From Whalleya microplaca (lineage: Eukaryota; Ascomycota; Sordariomycetes; Xylariales; Xylariaceae), in assembly GCA_022497155.1 (NCBI GenBank), contig MU385721.1:248001-312000 (forward strand): 64,000 nt of DNA, given 5' to 3'. The position numbers were made by a program, and so were the translations under genes. This document shows, in pieces, positions 23,694 to 35,435 of the stretch; the first letter of the stretch is position 1; every line of letters begins with the position of its first letter. Under the pieces are notes generated by a model that did no database searches, was not told the DNA's origin, and saw only the letters and a program-made list of their open reading frames with translations.

Positions 23694-26600
23694 TCAAGTA
23701 TAGATCACCTCCGTGATGGCATTCAGGCTCAACCCCTCCTTCGCGATATCATCGACATCGACCAAGAACTCGAGCGGCATCTCGACGAGCGTGCCCCTGA
23801 CGCGCGCAAGCCACTCCTTGACCTCAGCCACGCCACCGGGGAACTCCTCACGCACGACGTGTCCGTACTCGACCTTGCCCTCCTTATCCTCGTCCTTGTC
23901 CTCGTCCTTGGCGTCGGCGCCCGGGATGACGAAGTAGCGCGAGAAGAAGCTCTCGTAGTCGGCCCACGTGCGCACGGCGTCGTTGGGCACGGGGTGAAAC
24001 ACCTTGCTGAAGACCTCGGTGTTCGTGCGCGCCGTGCCCGTCCACAGGCGCCAGAAGTCCGCGCTCATCGGGTCCGCCACCGCCGCGTCGCCCGCCGACC
24101 CCCAGTCGTACTCCTGCGCGTCGGCGTCGACGGGCGTCCAGTTCGCCGTCGGCCGGTCCCAGCGCTGGTCCGGCAGCAGGCCCAGGTGCTTGCGGAAGAG
24201 CTGGCGGCGCAGCGAGGTCGCGAAGCGCGAGGCGGTGTAGGGGCGACCGTTCATGGTGGACTCCACGGGGGAGCTGTCCTCGATCACCACCGCGATCTCC
24301 GAGTCGTGCGTCCCCAGCTGGCTGCGGTCGTTCAGGTTCGCGGACCCGCAGATCACCAGCCGGTCGTCCGCGATCAGCACCTTGCTGTGGATGTACAGCT
24401 CCTCGGACACGAAGGCGTCGAGCTCGTCCTCCGCGCTGCCCTGCCACGGGATCCGCCGGATGTCGCCGCCGTCCATGTACGCGCTGGATACGGTGTCCAG
24501 GGTGCGGTCGTCGGCGTTCTCCGCCGCGGCCTGGTAGCGGTTTGCCTCCTCGTCGCGCCCGCCGTATTCTTCCGCGTCGCCGTAGGGGTAGGCGCCTTGG
24601 CTCTCATCGCGCTGGCGGCGGGCCTGCTCGTAGGGCACGCCGGAGGCGTGCTCGGCCTGGCCCATGGCGGCGGAGGTGTTGATGCGGTCGTAGTTGCGCA
24701 GGTTGTAGAAGCCGATGTAGCGGCGCCAGTCGGCGACGCCCTCGCGCTGCAGGCTCTCGACGATGCTGTGCCCGCCGCGGCTGATGCTGTTGTACTGGAA
24801 CTCCATGATGCCGCGCGTGCCGAGCGCGCCGTCCGACTTCAGGTCGCCCGCGAAGGCGGGGACCGCCGGCATCAGCACCGTCACGCGGAAGTCCTCGCCG
24901 CTGTTGTGCGCGCGCAGGATGCGCGAGACGATGGAGGCGCCGATCTTGTTGTCTACCGGATGCTGCTCATCGGAGGTTGCGGTGATGAAGAACTAGGGGA
25001 GGTTAGTCATTTTCCGTCGGGTTCCACGGTGTACGCAGGAGATGAGACGTACCTGGTTCTCGATGTAGATGAAGTGTTGAGCATTTTCGATAGCGTCGAT
25101 GTACGCATTAGCAATGGAGTGCTCAGTTGGGTGACCTCCGGACCACTCGCAGGCGCTAAAGAATCAGTTATCTCGTATATTCGACGATCGCGGTCAATAC
25201 TTGGGTAGTCGGTATCTCACCTTCTGCATAGTTGGATTTTAATGTTGCCAGAATTGCTGTAATTATCACGGCCACTATCTAAATCACGACTACCTTCGTC
25301 ATGTCCGCCACCAACGAAATGCCCAATGCCTCGTTCAAATCGACCTTGGAAGCCTCCTAGTAGGTGGTGGCCTTCTTGACGCGGCTGTGTAGTAGGTCCG
25401 CTGCCGCCGATCCGTTGATATTCGCCTTCATCCTGCTTGGTGTACTTCTCATCGAAAATGAAGTTCCTAGACAAAGATTAGCGGCTAACATCTAGTTATG
25501 GGCGAGTTGTTGGTACATACCATCGATCAATGAAATGGTTGATGAGACTGCCTACAATCGGGCCGTTCAAGGACATGGCAACATCAGACCAACCCATCCT
25601 TGAGCTCTTGGTCCGGTCCACTATAGATTTATTAGTGACTATGATACTCTCAAGAGGCATATTGAAAACTCACGCTGATTGTGGTTCCAGTTATCCAGGC
25701 CCTCGAAGTCGTAGACTCGAGCATTGTTATAGTCTTGGCCAGGGAAGATAATTGCATCTAGATTGCCAGGATGAGCATCGGCAATTGGGTGACCTGTAAC
25801 CATTTAGTAAGTCTAGGCATCGAGAAGTGCAGATGATGGTCTATTTACTGTTCGTATCCCATCTTCCAAAGCCTGTATATTGTTAGCGTGAGAGCTCAGG
25901 GGTTCATTGATCCAAACGTACACATATCGAGACCGCCCATAAAGGCAATTCGTCGATCAACGATGCACAACTTCTCGTGGTGAGCCCAGTACAACACAGA
26001 GTCGCCAAAGGATCCATAGAGCTCTTTGAGTGCATCCCCTGAGAACTGTCTCAAGTTGAAGGCATCCAATTTCAGGGTGTCTAACGACAGGCCTTCAAAG
26101 GCACTTTCAAGCTTCGATCGATCTGTAGGCAGATGATCCGGATGTCTAAACACCCGAATATTTGGGTGTAAAGCCTCCAGGGCATGTTTAGTGTGCTAAT
26201 AGGAGAAATCAGCAAGACCCGTAGCATCCGCGTCATGACAACTTACTGCAGAGTCAACTGTAGACAAAGTGGGTTAGCCGAATTCGTACCAGTGTATGGC
26301 GAAGGGTGTCTTACTAGTTAGGGCCTGTGTGACCTCCTTGTACACGATCACTCGCACTTCGACGCCCCTCTCAGCAGCTGCCCGCAGCATGTTGTCGAGG
26401 CGGTATTGCTCATTGCGAGAAGGAGGCCGACGAAGGTAGAGCTCCGGGCTCAACCACCAGTCCAAGATGTAGATACTCTCCCGCGCCCCTGGTTCTTGTT
26501 AGTACACTATTATGCCAGATTAATCAAATTATATATAAAACGTACCCTCAAGCGCCATAGACACAGCATGAAAGTATGAAGCGCCATCTACATACCACTT

Positions 26601-26789
26601 CACACCACCAGAGGTTTCAGGCGCAAAGGATTGAAATCGATTGTTGCTGGTAAAAGCCTGCTGCTCAACACGTCCGCCGCTACCGCCGTGAGATTGCTCT
26701 TCATGCCCCTCAGTCTCCTTATGCCCATGCCCAAAGGCTTCCTTTACGTCTTCAAGGGCACTTTCCGCCTTACGGAGGAGATGATCCAT
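23694..26789 (-). CDS. Phospholipase D
   Basis: Ten exons assemble in frame to 864 aa: 26789-26546, 26488-26315, 26257-26247, 26195-25922, 25872-25849, 25793-25674, 25620-25521, 25466-25221, 25155-25053, 24992-23694. Two HKD catalytic motifs are intact: 'HHEKLCIVDRRIAFMGGLD' (H216, K218) and 'HSKVLIADDRLVICGSANLN' (about H634). The enzyme hydrolyses phosphatidylcholine-type lipids to phosphatidic acid. No PX or PH domain precedes the core, unlike Spo14-type PLDs; the N-terminus is a His/Glu-rich segment. Residues about 560-600 are a Tyr/Glu/Gln-rich insert before the second HKD. Exons 3 (11 nt) and 5 (24 nt) are microexons. The last exon is very GC-rich, creating a 449-codon antisense shadow frame. 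Confidence 0.93.
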
Positions 26790-27610
26790 CTTAGCGACGC
26801 TGACGCTAGCGGTGGGGAGGGGAGATGGGAGATGAAAGTAGCGTCGTGAACCGACAAATCTAGATAAAGTATTTACGAGAACGACTGAAAAAGAGTCTAC
26901 GTTGTAAGGCTGAAGAGAGACAATTTCAATATTGGCAGCTCAGCTTACTTACACACACGAAAGATGCTATGCTCCTCTCCTTTGTGATGGAGTTCTGTGT
27001 GTAAACATGGAGGGGTAAATTAGTGAAACTGACTATCTATGAGCTGAAGTCTTGGCTTGCATCAGCGCCTTTTATAATAGGGGTGATTCTGTACTATTCC
27101 CGGGCCATAAGATCAGATTCTACATGTGATTCATTGGGTGGTCCTGCTATGCCTGCTTGGACTGACACTGGATGACTGCGGTGAAAACACCACACAGCAT
27201 CAGTTACACCAGTGGGTTTGTAGAACGTGAAACAGATAGGCTATGCCCCTCCCCCGCTAACCTTGCCATGTCATGCGATATTTATGCACTGTGTGGACGT
27301 AGAAAATATTCAGGGGCAATCGACAGCCTGAGCATTCTTCAGTACGGAGTAGATTGCCAGGTTAGGAGGCTGACAGGGCTGATCACCAGTGGCCAGCAGG
27401 GTGTCACAAGCAACACTGTTTATGTCAGCTAGCTTTTGTCACTGTACATCTGAAAGCGGTGTGCGTCTCACCGCCTTCATTAAATCCGGATGAATTCAGG
27501 GCCCACTAAAATTTTCAATATCGTCGATGATTTTCAAATGCGCGAATCTTGAATCGAGTGTTTGATCACTTATCACGGATCTATGGTTCTATGAGGGGAG
27601 TAAAATCAAA
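26790..27610. other. Divergent intergenic region
   Basis: About 820 bases between phospholipase D (-) and ESF1 (+). No supported gene; it presumably holds both promoters. Confidence 0.5.
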
Positions 27611-29740
27611 ATGCCGAAAAAGCAATCGAAGAAACAAGATGCCCCATCCGCGGCTGCGGCAACTGACTCACGATTCGCCAACTTCGAGTCAAGCGCACGT
27701 TTCCGGCTACCCTCCAAGCACCGCAACAAGACTGTCATCGACAAGCGATTCTCGCGCATGCTCAAGGATGACGATTTTATCGCGAGTGCGAAGGTCGACA
27801 AGTATGGCCGGAAGCTAAAATCAGACCACAAGAAGAAGGCCCTGCAGAATATCTACCGCGAAGAAGATGATGAGGAGGACGCCGGAGTAGATGAAGACGA
27901 CGTGGTTAAGCAGGAGCTTGAGAAAGCCAATGCCAATTATGACCCTGCTCGTGGCGGTGGCTTTTCATCATCCGAATCGGACTCGGACTCTGACGCAGAA
28001 GATGACGAGGATGAGGAAGATGGGGGAGCAGAGGTGGCCACATCTAGTAGTATGCAACGGCTGCGCGACGCTCAAGCAGACGTTGAGACGGGGGACGTCA
28101 CAAACCGAATAGCAATCGTCAACCTTGATTGGGACCATATCAAGTCAGCTGATCTTATGGCACTCTTCTCCAGTTTCGCGCCTAAAGGTGGACGGATTGA
28201 ACGAGTATCGATTTACCCAAGCGAATTCGGAAAAGAGCGAATGCAGCGCGAGGAGCTTGAAGGCCCCCCTAGAGAAATTTTCAAGAAGGGGTCAGACTCG
28301 CAGGATGAAGAGTCTGAGCCCGACTCCGAAGACGACAGTGAGGAGGAGGAGGAGGAGGAGGATGACGATGAGAAAATCAAGAAAGACATCATCGAAGAGG
28401 GAGACGACCAGGACTTTGACAGCGATGCGCTTCGATCATATCAGTTAGACCGATTGCGGTATTACTACGCCGTGGTCATATGTTCTGACACGGCTACCGC
28501 CGACAAGGTCTACCAAGCCACTGATGGCACTGAATACCAATCCTCGTCGAATTTCCTAGACCTACGGTTTATACCCGATGATGTCACATTTGATGATGAG
28601 CCGAGAGACGAGTGCGATGCCGTGTCGCTAGATTACAAACCGACCGAATTCGTTACTGACGCTTTACAACATTCCAAGGTCAAACTTACATGGGATGTCC
28701 ACCCAGAAGAGACGACACGACAGGAAGAGATCAAGCGGGTATTTAGTGCTAGTCGCTCGGAACTAGAGGAGAATGATTTGCGCGCTTACCTAGCAAGCGA
28801 CAGTGAAGATGATGGTGGCCCTGAAGAAGAAGAAGAGGGTGGTGATGGTGAAGAGGCAGATGATCAGCCAAAGTTAACGAAGAAAGAATTAAAAGCACAG
28901 AAACTACGTGAGGCACTCGGCTTGAGTTCTGAGCCACTAGCCCGACCCTCCAAATCAAAGCCGGTTGGTGACATGCAGGTTACGTTTTCAGCTGCATTAA
29001 TGGACGATAAGAAAAAGAAGGAGCCCGAAGCGGAAGAGACTACACTAGAGAAGTACAAGCGCAAGGAGCGAGAAAGGAAGGCTCTCAAGAAGGAGAAAGC
29101 ATTGGCGAAACGAAATGGTGTATCTGCTGAGGCAACGGCGGATGAGCCTGATGAGCCTGATGAGCCTGAGGACAGCCTTGGTTTCGATGATCCTTTCTTC
29201 ACTACCGACGGACCTGTCAAGAAGGTATCTAAATCTTCCGAAAAGAAAGAGGAGCGCCGTAAGAGGCGGGAAGCGAAGGAAGCAGAAGCGGCTGAGAACG
29301 CCACACAGAAAGCTCAACTGGAGCGAATCATGGCGGATGATTCTAAAGACACTGCTGAGCACCTCGATCATTTCGATATGAACGAGATCGCCCGAGTAGA
29401 AAAGCTGAAGTCGAAGAAACATAAGAAGAAGGGCAAGAAGGGAGCCGAGGATCACGGCGGTCTACAAGAGGGATTCGAGATGGACGTCAAAGACGATCGA
29501 TTCAAGGCTGTTTTCGAGAGCCACGAGTTCGCCATTGATCCTTCGGATCCGAAGTTCAAGGCTACCCCGGGAATGAAGCAGTTGCTCGAGGAGAGACGCA
29601 AAAAGCGGAAGAATGAGCCTGACGGGCTTGATGGAGGCCAGCGGCAAGATGGTGCAGCGAAGAGGCATAAGACAAAACGAACTGATGATCTTGACACCCT
29701 TGTTGAGTCGGTGAAAAGGAAAGCTCGCAGTAAAAGGTAG
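27611..29740 (+). CDS. ESF1: Pre-rRNA-processing protein ESF1
   Basis: A single-exon frame of 709 codons. The N-terminus is basic and matches Esf1 ('DSRFANFESSARFRLPSKHR', 'KRFSRML'). An RRM-like region starts near residue 165 ('RIAIVNLDWDHIKSADLMAL') and the NUC153 domain lies near residues 630-660 ('DDRFKAVFESHEFAIDPSDP'). Long Asp/Glu tracts (about 85-140, 235-265 and 395-420) and Lys-rich coiled segments give the usual charged, low-complexity profile of nucleolar factors. In yeast, Esf1 is needed for early 18S rRNA processing and 40S assembly in the nucleolus. The second residue is Pro, as is common, and the ATG lies in AAAATGCC context. Intron-free. Confidence 0.95.
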   Translation: MPKKQSKKQDAPSAAAATDSRFANFESSARFRLPSKHRNKTVIDKRFSRMLKDDDFIASAKVDKYGRKLKSDHKKKALQNIYREEDDEEDAGVDEDDVVKQELEKANANYDPARGGGFSSSESDSDSDAEDDEDEEDGGAEVATSSSMQRLRDAQADVETGDVTNRIAIVNLDWDHIKSADLMALFSSFAPKGGRIERVSIYPSEFGKERMQREELEGPPREIFKKGSDSQDEESEPDSEDDSEEEEEEEDDDEKIKKDIIEEGDDQDFDSDALRSYQLDRLRYYYAVVICSDTATADKVYQATDGTEYQSSSNFLDLRFIPDDVTFDDEPRDECDAVSLDYKPTEFVTDALQHSKVKLTWDVHPEETTRQEEIKRVFSASRSELEENDLRAYLASDSEDDGGPEEEEEGGDGEEADDQPKLTKKELKAQKLREALGLSSEPLARPSKSKPVGDMQVTFSAALMDDKKKKEPEAEETTLEKYKRKERERKALKKEKALAKRNGVSAEATADEPDEPDEPEDSLGFDDPFFTTDGPVKKVSKSSEKKEERRKRREAKEAEAAENATQKAQLERIMADDSKDTAEHLDHFDMNEIARVEKLKSKKHKKKGKKGAEDHGGLQEGFEMDVKDDRFKAVFESHEFAIDPSDPKFKATPGMKQLLEERRKKRKNEPDGLDGGQRQDGAAKRHKTKRTDDLDTLVESVKRKARSKR

Positions 29741-30440
29741 CACAAGCGGTTGATATTTCCGGATTCAGACGTTTCCAAGTCCCGCATATGCTACTTTCTC
29801 AAGATTCTGTTAATCCGCTTGTATTAATTACCATTGCGAATATCTGCATGTGTGGTGCGGATTGGATATTTATTCTCGTCTAAGACTAGTCAAGCGTGTC
29901 TACCCACGACGATATAGTAAGAACCTTGTTCAAGTATACTTGACTTGAGTAACATAGGAGTAAACACGAAGCATCCTTGTCCTTGTTCTTTCAAATAGAC
30001 AAAACCAAGATCATGACTATCAATGGCTTTTGCATGAACGTAAATAAGCCTCGCACTCTGTTCAATCTTGATAGAATCAGCTTCGCATCTCACGAACTTC
30101 AACGACATTCCCGTCCCGTAGTTTATAAGCCAATTAGAACGATCTCAACAACACGCAACCCGCCCGCGTCAATAGTTCCGTAATCTAATTGCCAATGGGA
30201 ATTGTCGATGCAATTCTTCTTCCAGCCGCCGGGATTAGAAAAGGGGCGCCGGAGGACCACATGCAATACGACAGACAGGGTACGGACTTATGGACCAATC
30301 GTGAACATCGCTTCACCGACAACACCCGCATTCCACAAGTCGGATGTCCGAATTATAAGACAGCTGGAGTTGTTAAAATGGCTCCAAGACATGTCAATTC
30401 ACGAGGCCATCATGGTCCATTTTCTCTTTCATCACATACC
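29741..30440. other. Spacer with an in-frame leader of the monooxygenase
   Basis: 700 bases. The monooxygenase frame stays open back to 30189 (84 extra codons, with ATGs at 30195 and 30378). This part lacks family resemblance and sits before the nucleotide-binding strand, so I treat it as 5' leader. Confidence 0.45.
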
Positions 30441-31730
30441 ATGGGCTCTGCTCCTCCCATCCGACTGCAAGTGGGTATCGTAGGTTGTGGCATCGCAGGT
30501 CTTTCGGCGGCCATAGGCCTGTCCAGGGCAGGCCACGCCGTTGAGATCTTCGAGCAGTCGAAGTTCAAGAGCGAGGTGGGCGCCGCCATGATCTGCGCGC
30601 CGAACGCAACGAGGATCCTGTCTCGTTGGGGCTTCGATTTTGATCGAGCGGGTGCTGTGGAGTGTAACCAGTTGCGCCGCATCAAGGCCGATACGCTCGA
30701 GGTTGACTCGATCGACAGCTTCGCGCATATGCAGGAGAAGTACGGCGACAGGTGGCTGTTCTTCCATCGCGCGGATCTGCACTCGGGTCTTAAGCAACTG
30801 GCTATCTCGGGCCAACCCACTGTATCACTGCATATGGGCAGCCGAGTAGTAGACATCGACGTCGTCACTGGAATGATCAGACTTTCCAATGGGAAACAAG
30901 CGCAGAAGGACCTGGTCATCGTGGCTGATGGCGCTCATAGCGAGCTCAACGCAAAAGTGGTGGGACGCCTCTGTCCCACCATGAAGACTCCTATGTCCAT
31001 ATACCGCATCCTGCAACCCCTCGACAGGCTTCTGCAAGATGAGACTATCGCAAAGCTCTACAAAAACCAACCGTCGGGCTTCACAACCTTCTATAAGACA
31101 GAAGTGGGGCATCCGGGGCTCCTGCTCACCACGTATCCATGTCGAAAAGGAGAACTCCTGTATGTGGCGTTAATGCACCCGACTAAAGCCAAGGAGCAAG
31201 ATATCGACAATTGGGACTCACCAGCGGAGATAGGGGACATGGTGTCGGATGCAGATGGGTTCCATCCAGCCGTGAAGGCCCTCTTCAAGAGTGCTACCGA
31301 CGTTAAGGTGTACACTCAGATGTGGCAGGACCCGCTCGAGCGCTATACGAACGGCCGAGCCATCGTGATCGGGGACGCAGCGCATCTCATGCTACCGACG
31401 CACGCACAGGGAGCGTCTATGGCGGTGGAAGACGCGATGGCGTTGCAGATGCTCTTCGAGAACATCGGCTCTCTGGCCGAAGTCCCGTCGCGCGTAGGGC
31501 TCTATGACCAGCTTCGTCTTCCTCGAGCAAGGACGGTGCAGACGATGTCGAACAAGATGATGGGGCCCCCGGATGCGCTGGAGGCGGAGGTGCGGAAGTA
31601 CTATGACGGGCCGCTTCCGGGCGGTGCCAAGGCGAAGACGTTCTCGGCGGAGTACAATGCCTTTTTCTTCTTGTATGATGTCGCTCAGGAGGCGCGGAAA
31701 CTTCTCGACGATAGGGCGGGTACGTATTGA
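30441..31730 (+). CDS. FAD-dependent monooxygenase, salicylate hydroxylase-like
   Basis: Single exon, 429 aa from the chosen ATG, which lies 11 codons before the nucleotide-binding turn. Three hallmark motifs of class A flavoprotein hydroxylases are present in order: 'VGIVGCGIAGLSAA' (FAD ADP moiety, about residue 12), 'LVIVADGAHSELNAKV' (DG motif, about 160) and 'AIVIGDAAHLMLPTHAQGAS' (GD motif, about 310), followed by 'AVEDAMAL'. Such enzymes use NAD(P)H and O2 to hydroxylate aromatic acids or to epoxidise or hydroxylate small metabolites. No membrane segment is seen. The closest functional class by motif spacing is salicylate 1-hydroxylase-like, but the substrate is unknown. It ends 111 bp from the convergent kinase-vWA gene. 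Confidence 0.9.
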   Translation: MGSAPPIRLQVGIVGCGIAGLSAAIGLSRAGHAVEIFEQSKFKSEVGAAMICAPNATRILSRWGFDFDRAGAVECNQLRRIKADTLEVDSIDSFAHMQEKYGDRWLFFHRADLHSGLKQLAISGQPTVSLHMGSRVVDIDVVTGMIRLSNGKQAQKDLVIVADGAHSELNAKVVGRLCPTMKTPMSIYRILQPLDRLLQDETIAKLYKNQPSGFTTFYKTEVGHPGLLLTTYPCRKGELLYVALMHPTKAKEQDIDNWDSPAEIGDMVSDADGFHPAVKALFKSATDVKVYTQMWQDPLERYTNGRAIVIGDAAHLMLPTHAQGASMAVEDAMALQMLFENIGSLAEVPSRVGLYDQLRLPRARTVQTMSNKMMGPPDALEAEVRKYYDGPLPGGAKAKTFSAEYNAFFFLYDVAQEARKLLDDRAGTY

Positions 31731-31841
31731 AACCACATGTCCCCTGCGGCGGAACCGCAAGTTACGAGTTCGGTATTCCTTGCAAGTCTGTACATTTTGG
31801 TAGGCGCGGTACCTAGAAATGCAACATATAAAGGCGTGTTA

Positions 31842-34534
31842 TCAGTATTCCTCCTTGTCCTCGTCTAGATCGTCATTGGCTTCGCTAATGGGTCCAATCA
31901 CTACTGTTTTCACAGCACTAGAGACGTGTTTAACGTCTACATTATCCCTATAAAGGTCTTAGCATGCTAACTCAGCGGAATTGGGTCTTGAAGGGTTGGG
32001 ATGCGATGCTAGAGAAAAGGAGATACCTACCAGCCAACAGCCCTGCCGGAGCTATCGAGATAATCGAGATGTCTTTTCCCGTTCTCGTCATCCCCAAACC
32101 GCACAAAATGAAATGAGATATGGTTTTTATCGAGTCCCCGTTTTTTCAAAACCTCCATTAGCCTTGACATGGGCCGTTGCACTCCGCATGCCATGTCTTC
32201 GTCGTTTCCCCAACGCCCATCTGTGAAGATGTAGATGCTGGTGGGAAGCCGCGCGAGTCTGGATGCCCGGAATTGGGCACGTATGTTGAAGTTCATTCCG
32301 TACCTCCTTAAGGGCAGATACGGAATGACTTGGTAGTCAAAGAGTCGTGAGATGCAGAATTCCATCAGATCGGGCGCGCGGTGGTACCTGTGGCTGTGAA
32401 CTAGGTGTGCCAGTTTTTTGGTCCGGTGTCGGCGGTATAGATGCTTTGGATCCGACGCGAAGGCGAGCTCCATCTTCCCTTTCTCGAGGTGCTTGGTCAA
32501 GTGTAGGAGTGCCAGGAACGCCTCATCCACGGCCTTCGAGTGCTCGGCCATGCTCGTTGAGTCGTCGATCAGGAATACATGGTGTCGATCGGGAACGTTT
32601 ACCTTTAAACACTCTGCGATCTCTTGGATCTCCGCATCAGTGGCGTCGGGTGACTTCAGCGTATTGCGAACGGAGGTAGGTTGCTGCGTTGAAAGTCTCT
32701 CCCCTAGTGTGGCTAATGAGGGACCATGTAGCTGTTTCTTTGGCTCGCTCGACTGGCTGACTGTTGATGGACGCGGCGCCGACGCTGCACTCTTACGTCT
32801 GCTGTTTGGCGTACTCAGAATCTGATCGAATTTTTCCACCAGCATTGCAGCGCGATATCGCTCGTCGGGGTTAGAATGTAGCATGTAGTTCTCTACGATG
32901 CCGATTATTTGCGGCGTAAACCTGTCACCCACAGATTGACAGCGCTTGCGAATGCTTCTGTGCATCTCATCGACTACGGGGATACGCCCAATTCCATCAT
33001 GAAAACATCCTATATATTCGCTGCCATCAAAGGTCGGAATGGTCTCGTGATGGGCTCTTCGCTTAGCACCATACTTTATTTGCTCGTCGAGTCCTCCTTT
33101 TACCCACGCGCAGGTGTCACTGAATACAGTACCCAACGAGAAGATGTCGGCCTTCGTGCTAATCCAGTTCGGGCCACTTTGCAGATGGGAAGCATGGTGA
33201 CTGGATTCGGGCGAACCTAATGCTCGTTAATTGAGATGTAGGAAAGCAAGCGAGGTAGGTCATACTATAAATCGAGTTCCCATTATTATCACTTCCCATT
33301 GCGTCGCTGCTGTTCACTCTAGACTCTTTGACGTGTGAGAATAATCCAAAGTCAGCGATCTTAGGGATGAAGTCGTAAGGCGAGTCCGATGGTCCTTTGC
33401 TGAGCAAGATGTTCTCGGGCTTGATGTCATCGTGAATGCTAACGAAAACCCAGTCAGTTAATGGGATAGTAAGGATGTCCCGATTCCCATATCTTACCCA
33501 TTGACAGTATTATCATCGTCAACTATCCTTAGGCGATGAACGCGATCTAGACCTTTGATGACCTGAGATAGGCTCTTCCAGAATTGTACTACTTGCGCAG
33601 GACTTTTTGGAAAGCTGGTGTTGGCGAAGTAGTCGGCTAGGTTTCCTCCATCGCAATATTCGAGTATCACGTTACATGCGCCATGCTGCCGAAAGGAGCC
33701 GTAATACGTGATCACATTGTCAGAAGGGGAATTCCTCAGCATTCGCAAAGCTCTAATCTCGTTCTCGTATAAATGTTGGTACCTGGGCTTGTAGTAAGTC
33801 TTTAATATGAATGTGCGCCGAATCGGTCGGTCTGGTAGCTGATAAATAGTGAAGAGTCAACGGGGTGCTATTACCAAGCTACAGGATATATTATATACCT
33901 TTTTCACAAGATCATTACACGATTCATGGATCGTCATCTTCTGAATGTTTGTCGCTTCTCTATGAGGTATTCCCTCCAATGCGTCTAACTGTTCGATTGG
34001 CAACACCTGGTCATCATGTAGGAGATGGTCTTCCAGCTGAGTTGACGTGAAGATCAGTGGAAAGAAGCGCCACTGATGCTTAGAGATAGTAGCGAATAAT
34101 TTATCGTGGTAAGGACCATTTGGCCATTCATCCGGGTGCTTTTTAAGCGGTAATCTATCGTCGTTGAGGTTGTGTCGAGTGAAATCCTCTAGACTGTGTA
34201 CTGTTTCGCTATATACAAGTGTCGAGAAAGTGCGCAGATAGTGGTTTTTGATGCTGTCGATATTGAACGTGAGGCGCTGGCTTCTAAACGCAGACTGGAC
34301 TCTACTGATATTGGATATCGTCCAGTAATTGCGCAGGACGCCGAGTGGAATGAAAGCTCTATTATTTTCTCCAGAGAGATCTAGGCCATTGTACTTTCGT
34401 GTCTGGTCAGATACAAATTGGTTGAAATCGGCGAATGGCTTGGAGTTGGATTGCGGAAGGTTTTGGGTTATAGGTGGCTGTAAAGCGCGTTTCTGGACCC
34501 GTTTACGACCCTTCTTTGTCTTTGATCGTGGCAT
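31842..34534 (-). CDS. Protein kinase-vWA fusion protein
   Basis: Five exons (34534-33899, 33838-33498, 33438-33266, 33216-32031, 31947-31842) join in frame to 813 aa. Residues 1 to about 205 are an unrecognised N-terminal region after a basic start (MPRSKTKKGRKR). A kinase-like domain follows (about 213-500): 'FILKTYY' holds the likely ATP-anchoring Lys, 'ENEIRALR' the helix-C Glu, 'IHDDIKPENILL' the catalytic loop (HDD in place of HRD) and 'KIADFGLF' the DFG. A glycine-rich loop is not evident. A Ser/Pro linker (about 510-590) leads to a von Willebrand A-like domain with a MIDAS-type 'FLIDDSTSM' (about residue 600) and 'YIFTDGRWG'. The last exon adds 'WDNVDVKHV' and an acidic end. An in-frame stop follows the exon 4 donor (GTAGGT), so the last exon is inferred from phase and composition. 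The upstream ATG at 34624 is also possible. Role unknown. Confidence 0.82.
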
Positions 34535-35435
34535 TATTTCGGCGTTATCTGCTGGATGAGGAGTAGTGAAGCAGCGATATAGCTGAACGATGCTAAAGAC
34601 AATCGCCGATATCTGTCCGGACACACACGCAAGCTACAGGTAAAAAGGGGCATGTAGCATGTGAGGGAGAGACGCTTAATGCTAAGGAATGACGAATGTT
34701 CATAGTCAAATATGGTGATAGCAGAGAGCTCCCGCTTAAGAGCTCCCGCTTAATGATATCGAAGATTGGCGGAATGCCATTATTGGCTAGTCTAGGCGGT
34801 CAACTCTGACTTGGTGGCGAAAGGAGGCAAAGGCGTCCATTGAGGCAACCAGACAGTCAATGAAACTTTGCCTGCATTCTTCTGCATGAACAGCCTCTTT
34901 TGTTGGTAGACAGCGAGACTAACTCGTTTTCCGCCATTCTCCAATCATGCTTGTGCTAGGCTGACAGTTCCTACTTCAGTTCTGAGTGTCGGGCAACCGG
35001 GATAGGACGCGGGGGCGCGAACTATCGGTGTGATTTCTCATTCGTAAGGACAACCCCCGCACCCTTTGGACAGGGTTGTCATGTAGGAAGGATTATGTTA
35101 CGTTGGGGGCTGTTGGTTCTACCATGTAAGTGTTGTACCATGACTTGCATGATACCCTACCAAATATACATCTGCATTGCATCTGAAATCGGATTTAACT
35201 AATTAAGCTTTGACTAGAACTTACCATGCACATTTCCTATAGGAATATAAGTCGCAATTTACGTTTCCTATATTTACAGCACGATTATATAGTATCGTCT
35301 ATTCCAAGTTGAGGCAGAGGCCCACTCCGGGACCGTCCGTAGGTCCACAGATAACCTTAATTGAATCCGATCCAAGGGATATTCACGCATAGTATTATCA
35401 CAGTTCTTAAGATTTATATCGCATTTGGATATATA
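34535..35435. other. Intergenic, with a short direct repeat
   Basis: About 900 bases upstream of the kinase-vWA gene. A 15-bp direct repeat (GAGCTCCCGCTTAA plus a flanking base) occurs twice in tandem at about 34,727-34,756. No gene seen. Confidence 0.5.

Noticed and set aside
23859..25208. 449-codon frame antisense to phospholipase D
   Set aside because: Its Ala/Val/Arg/Gly-rich repetitive composition is what GC-rich third positions of the sense gene produce in antisense. The sense frame has both HKD motifs.
30189..30440. 84-codon N-terminal extension of the FAD monooxygenase
   Set aside because: In frame, but with no family resemblance and an unusual composition. The enzyme normally begins just before the GxGxxG strand, so it was kept as leader.
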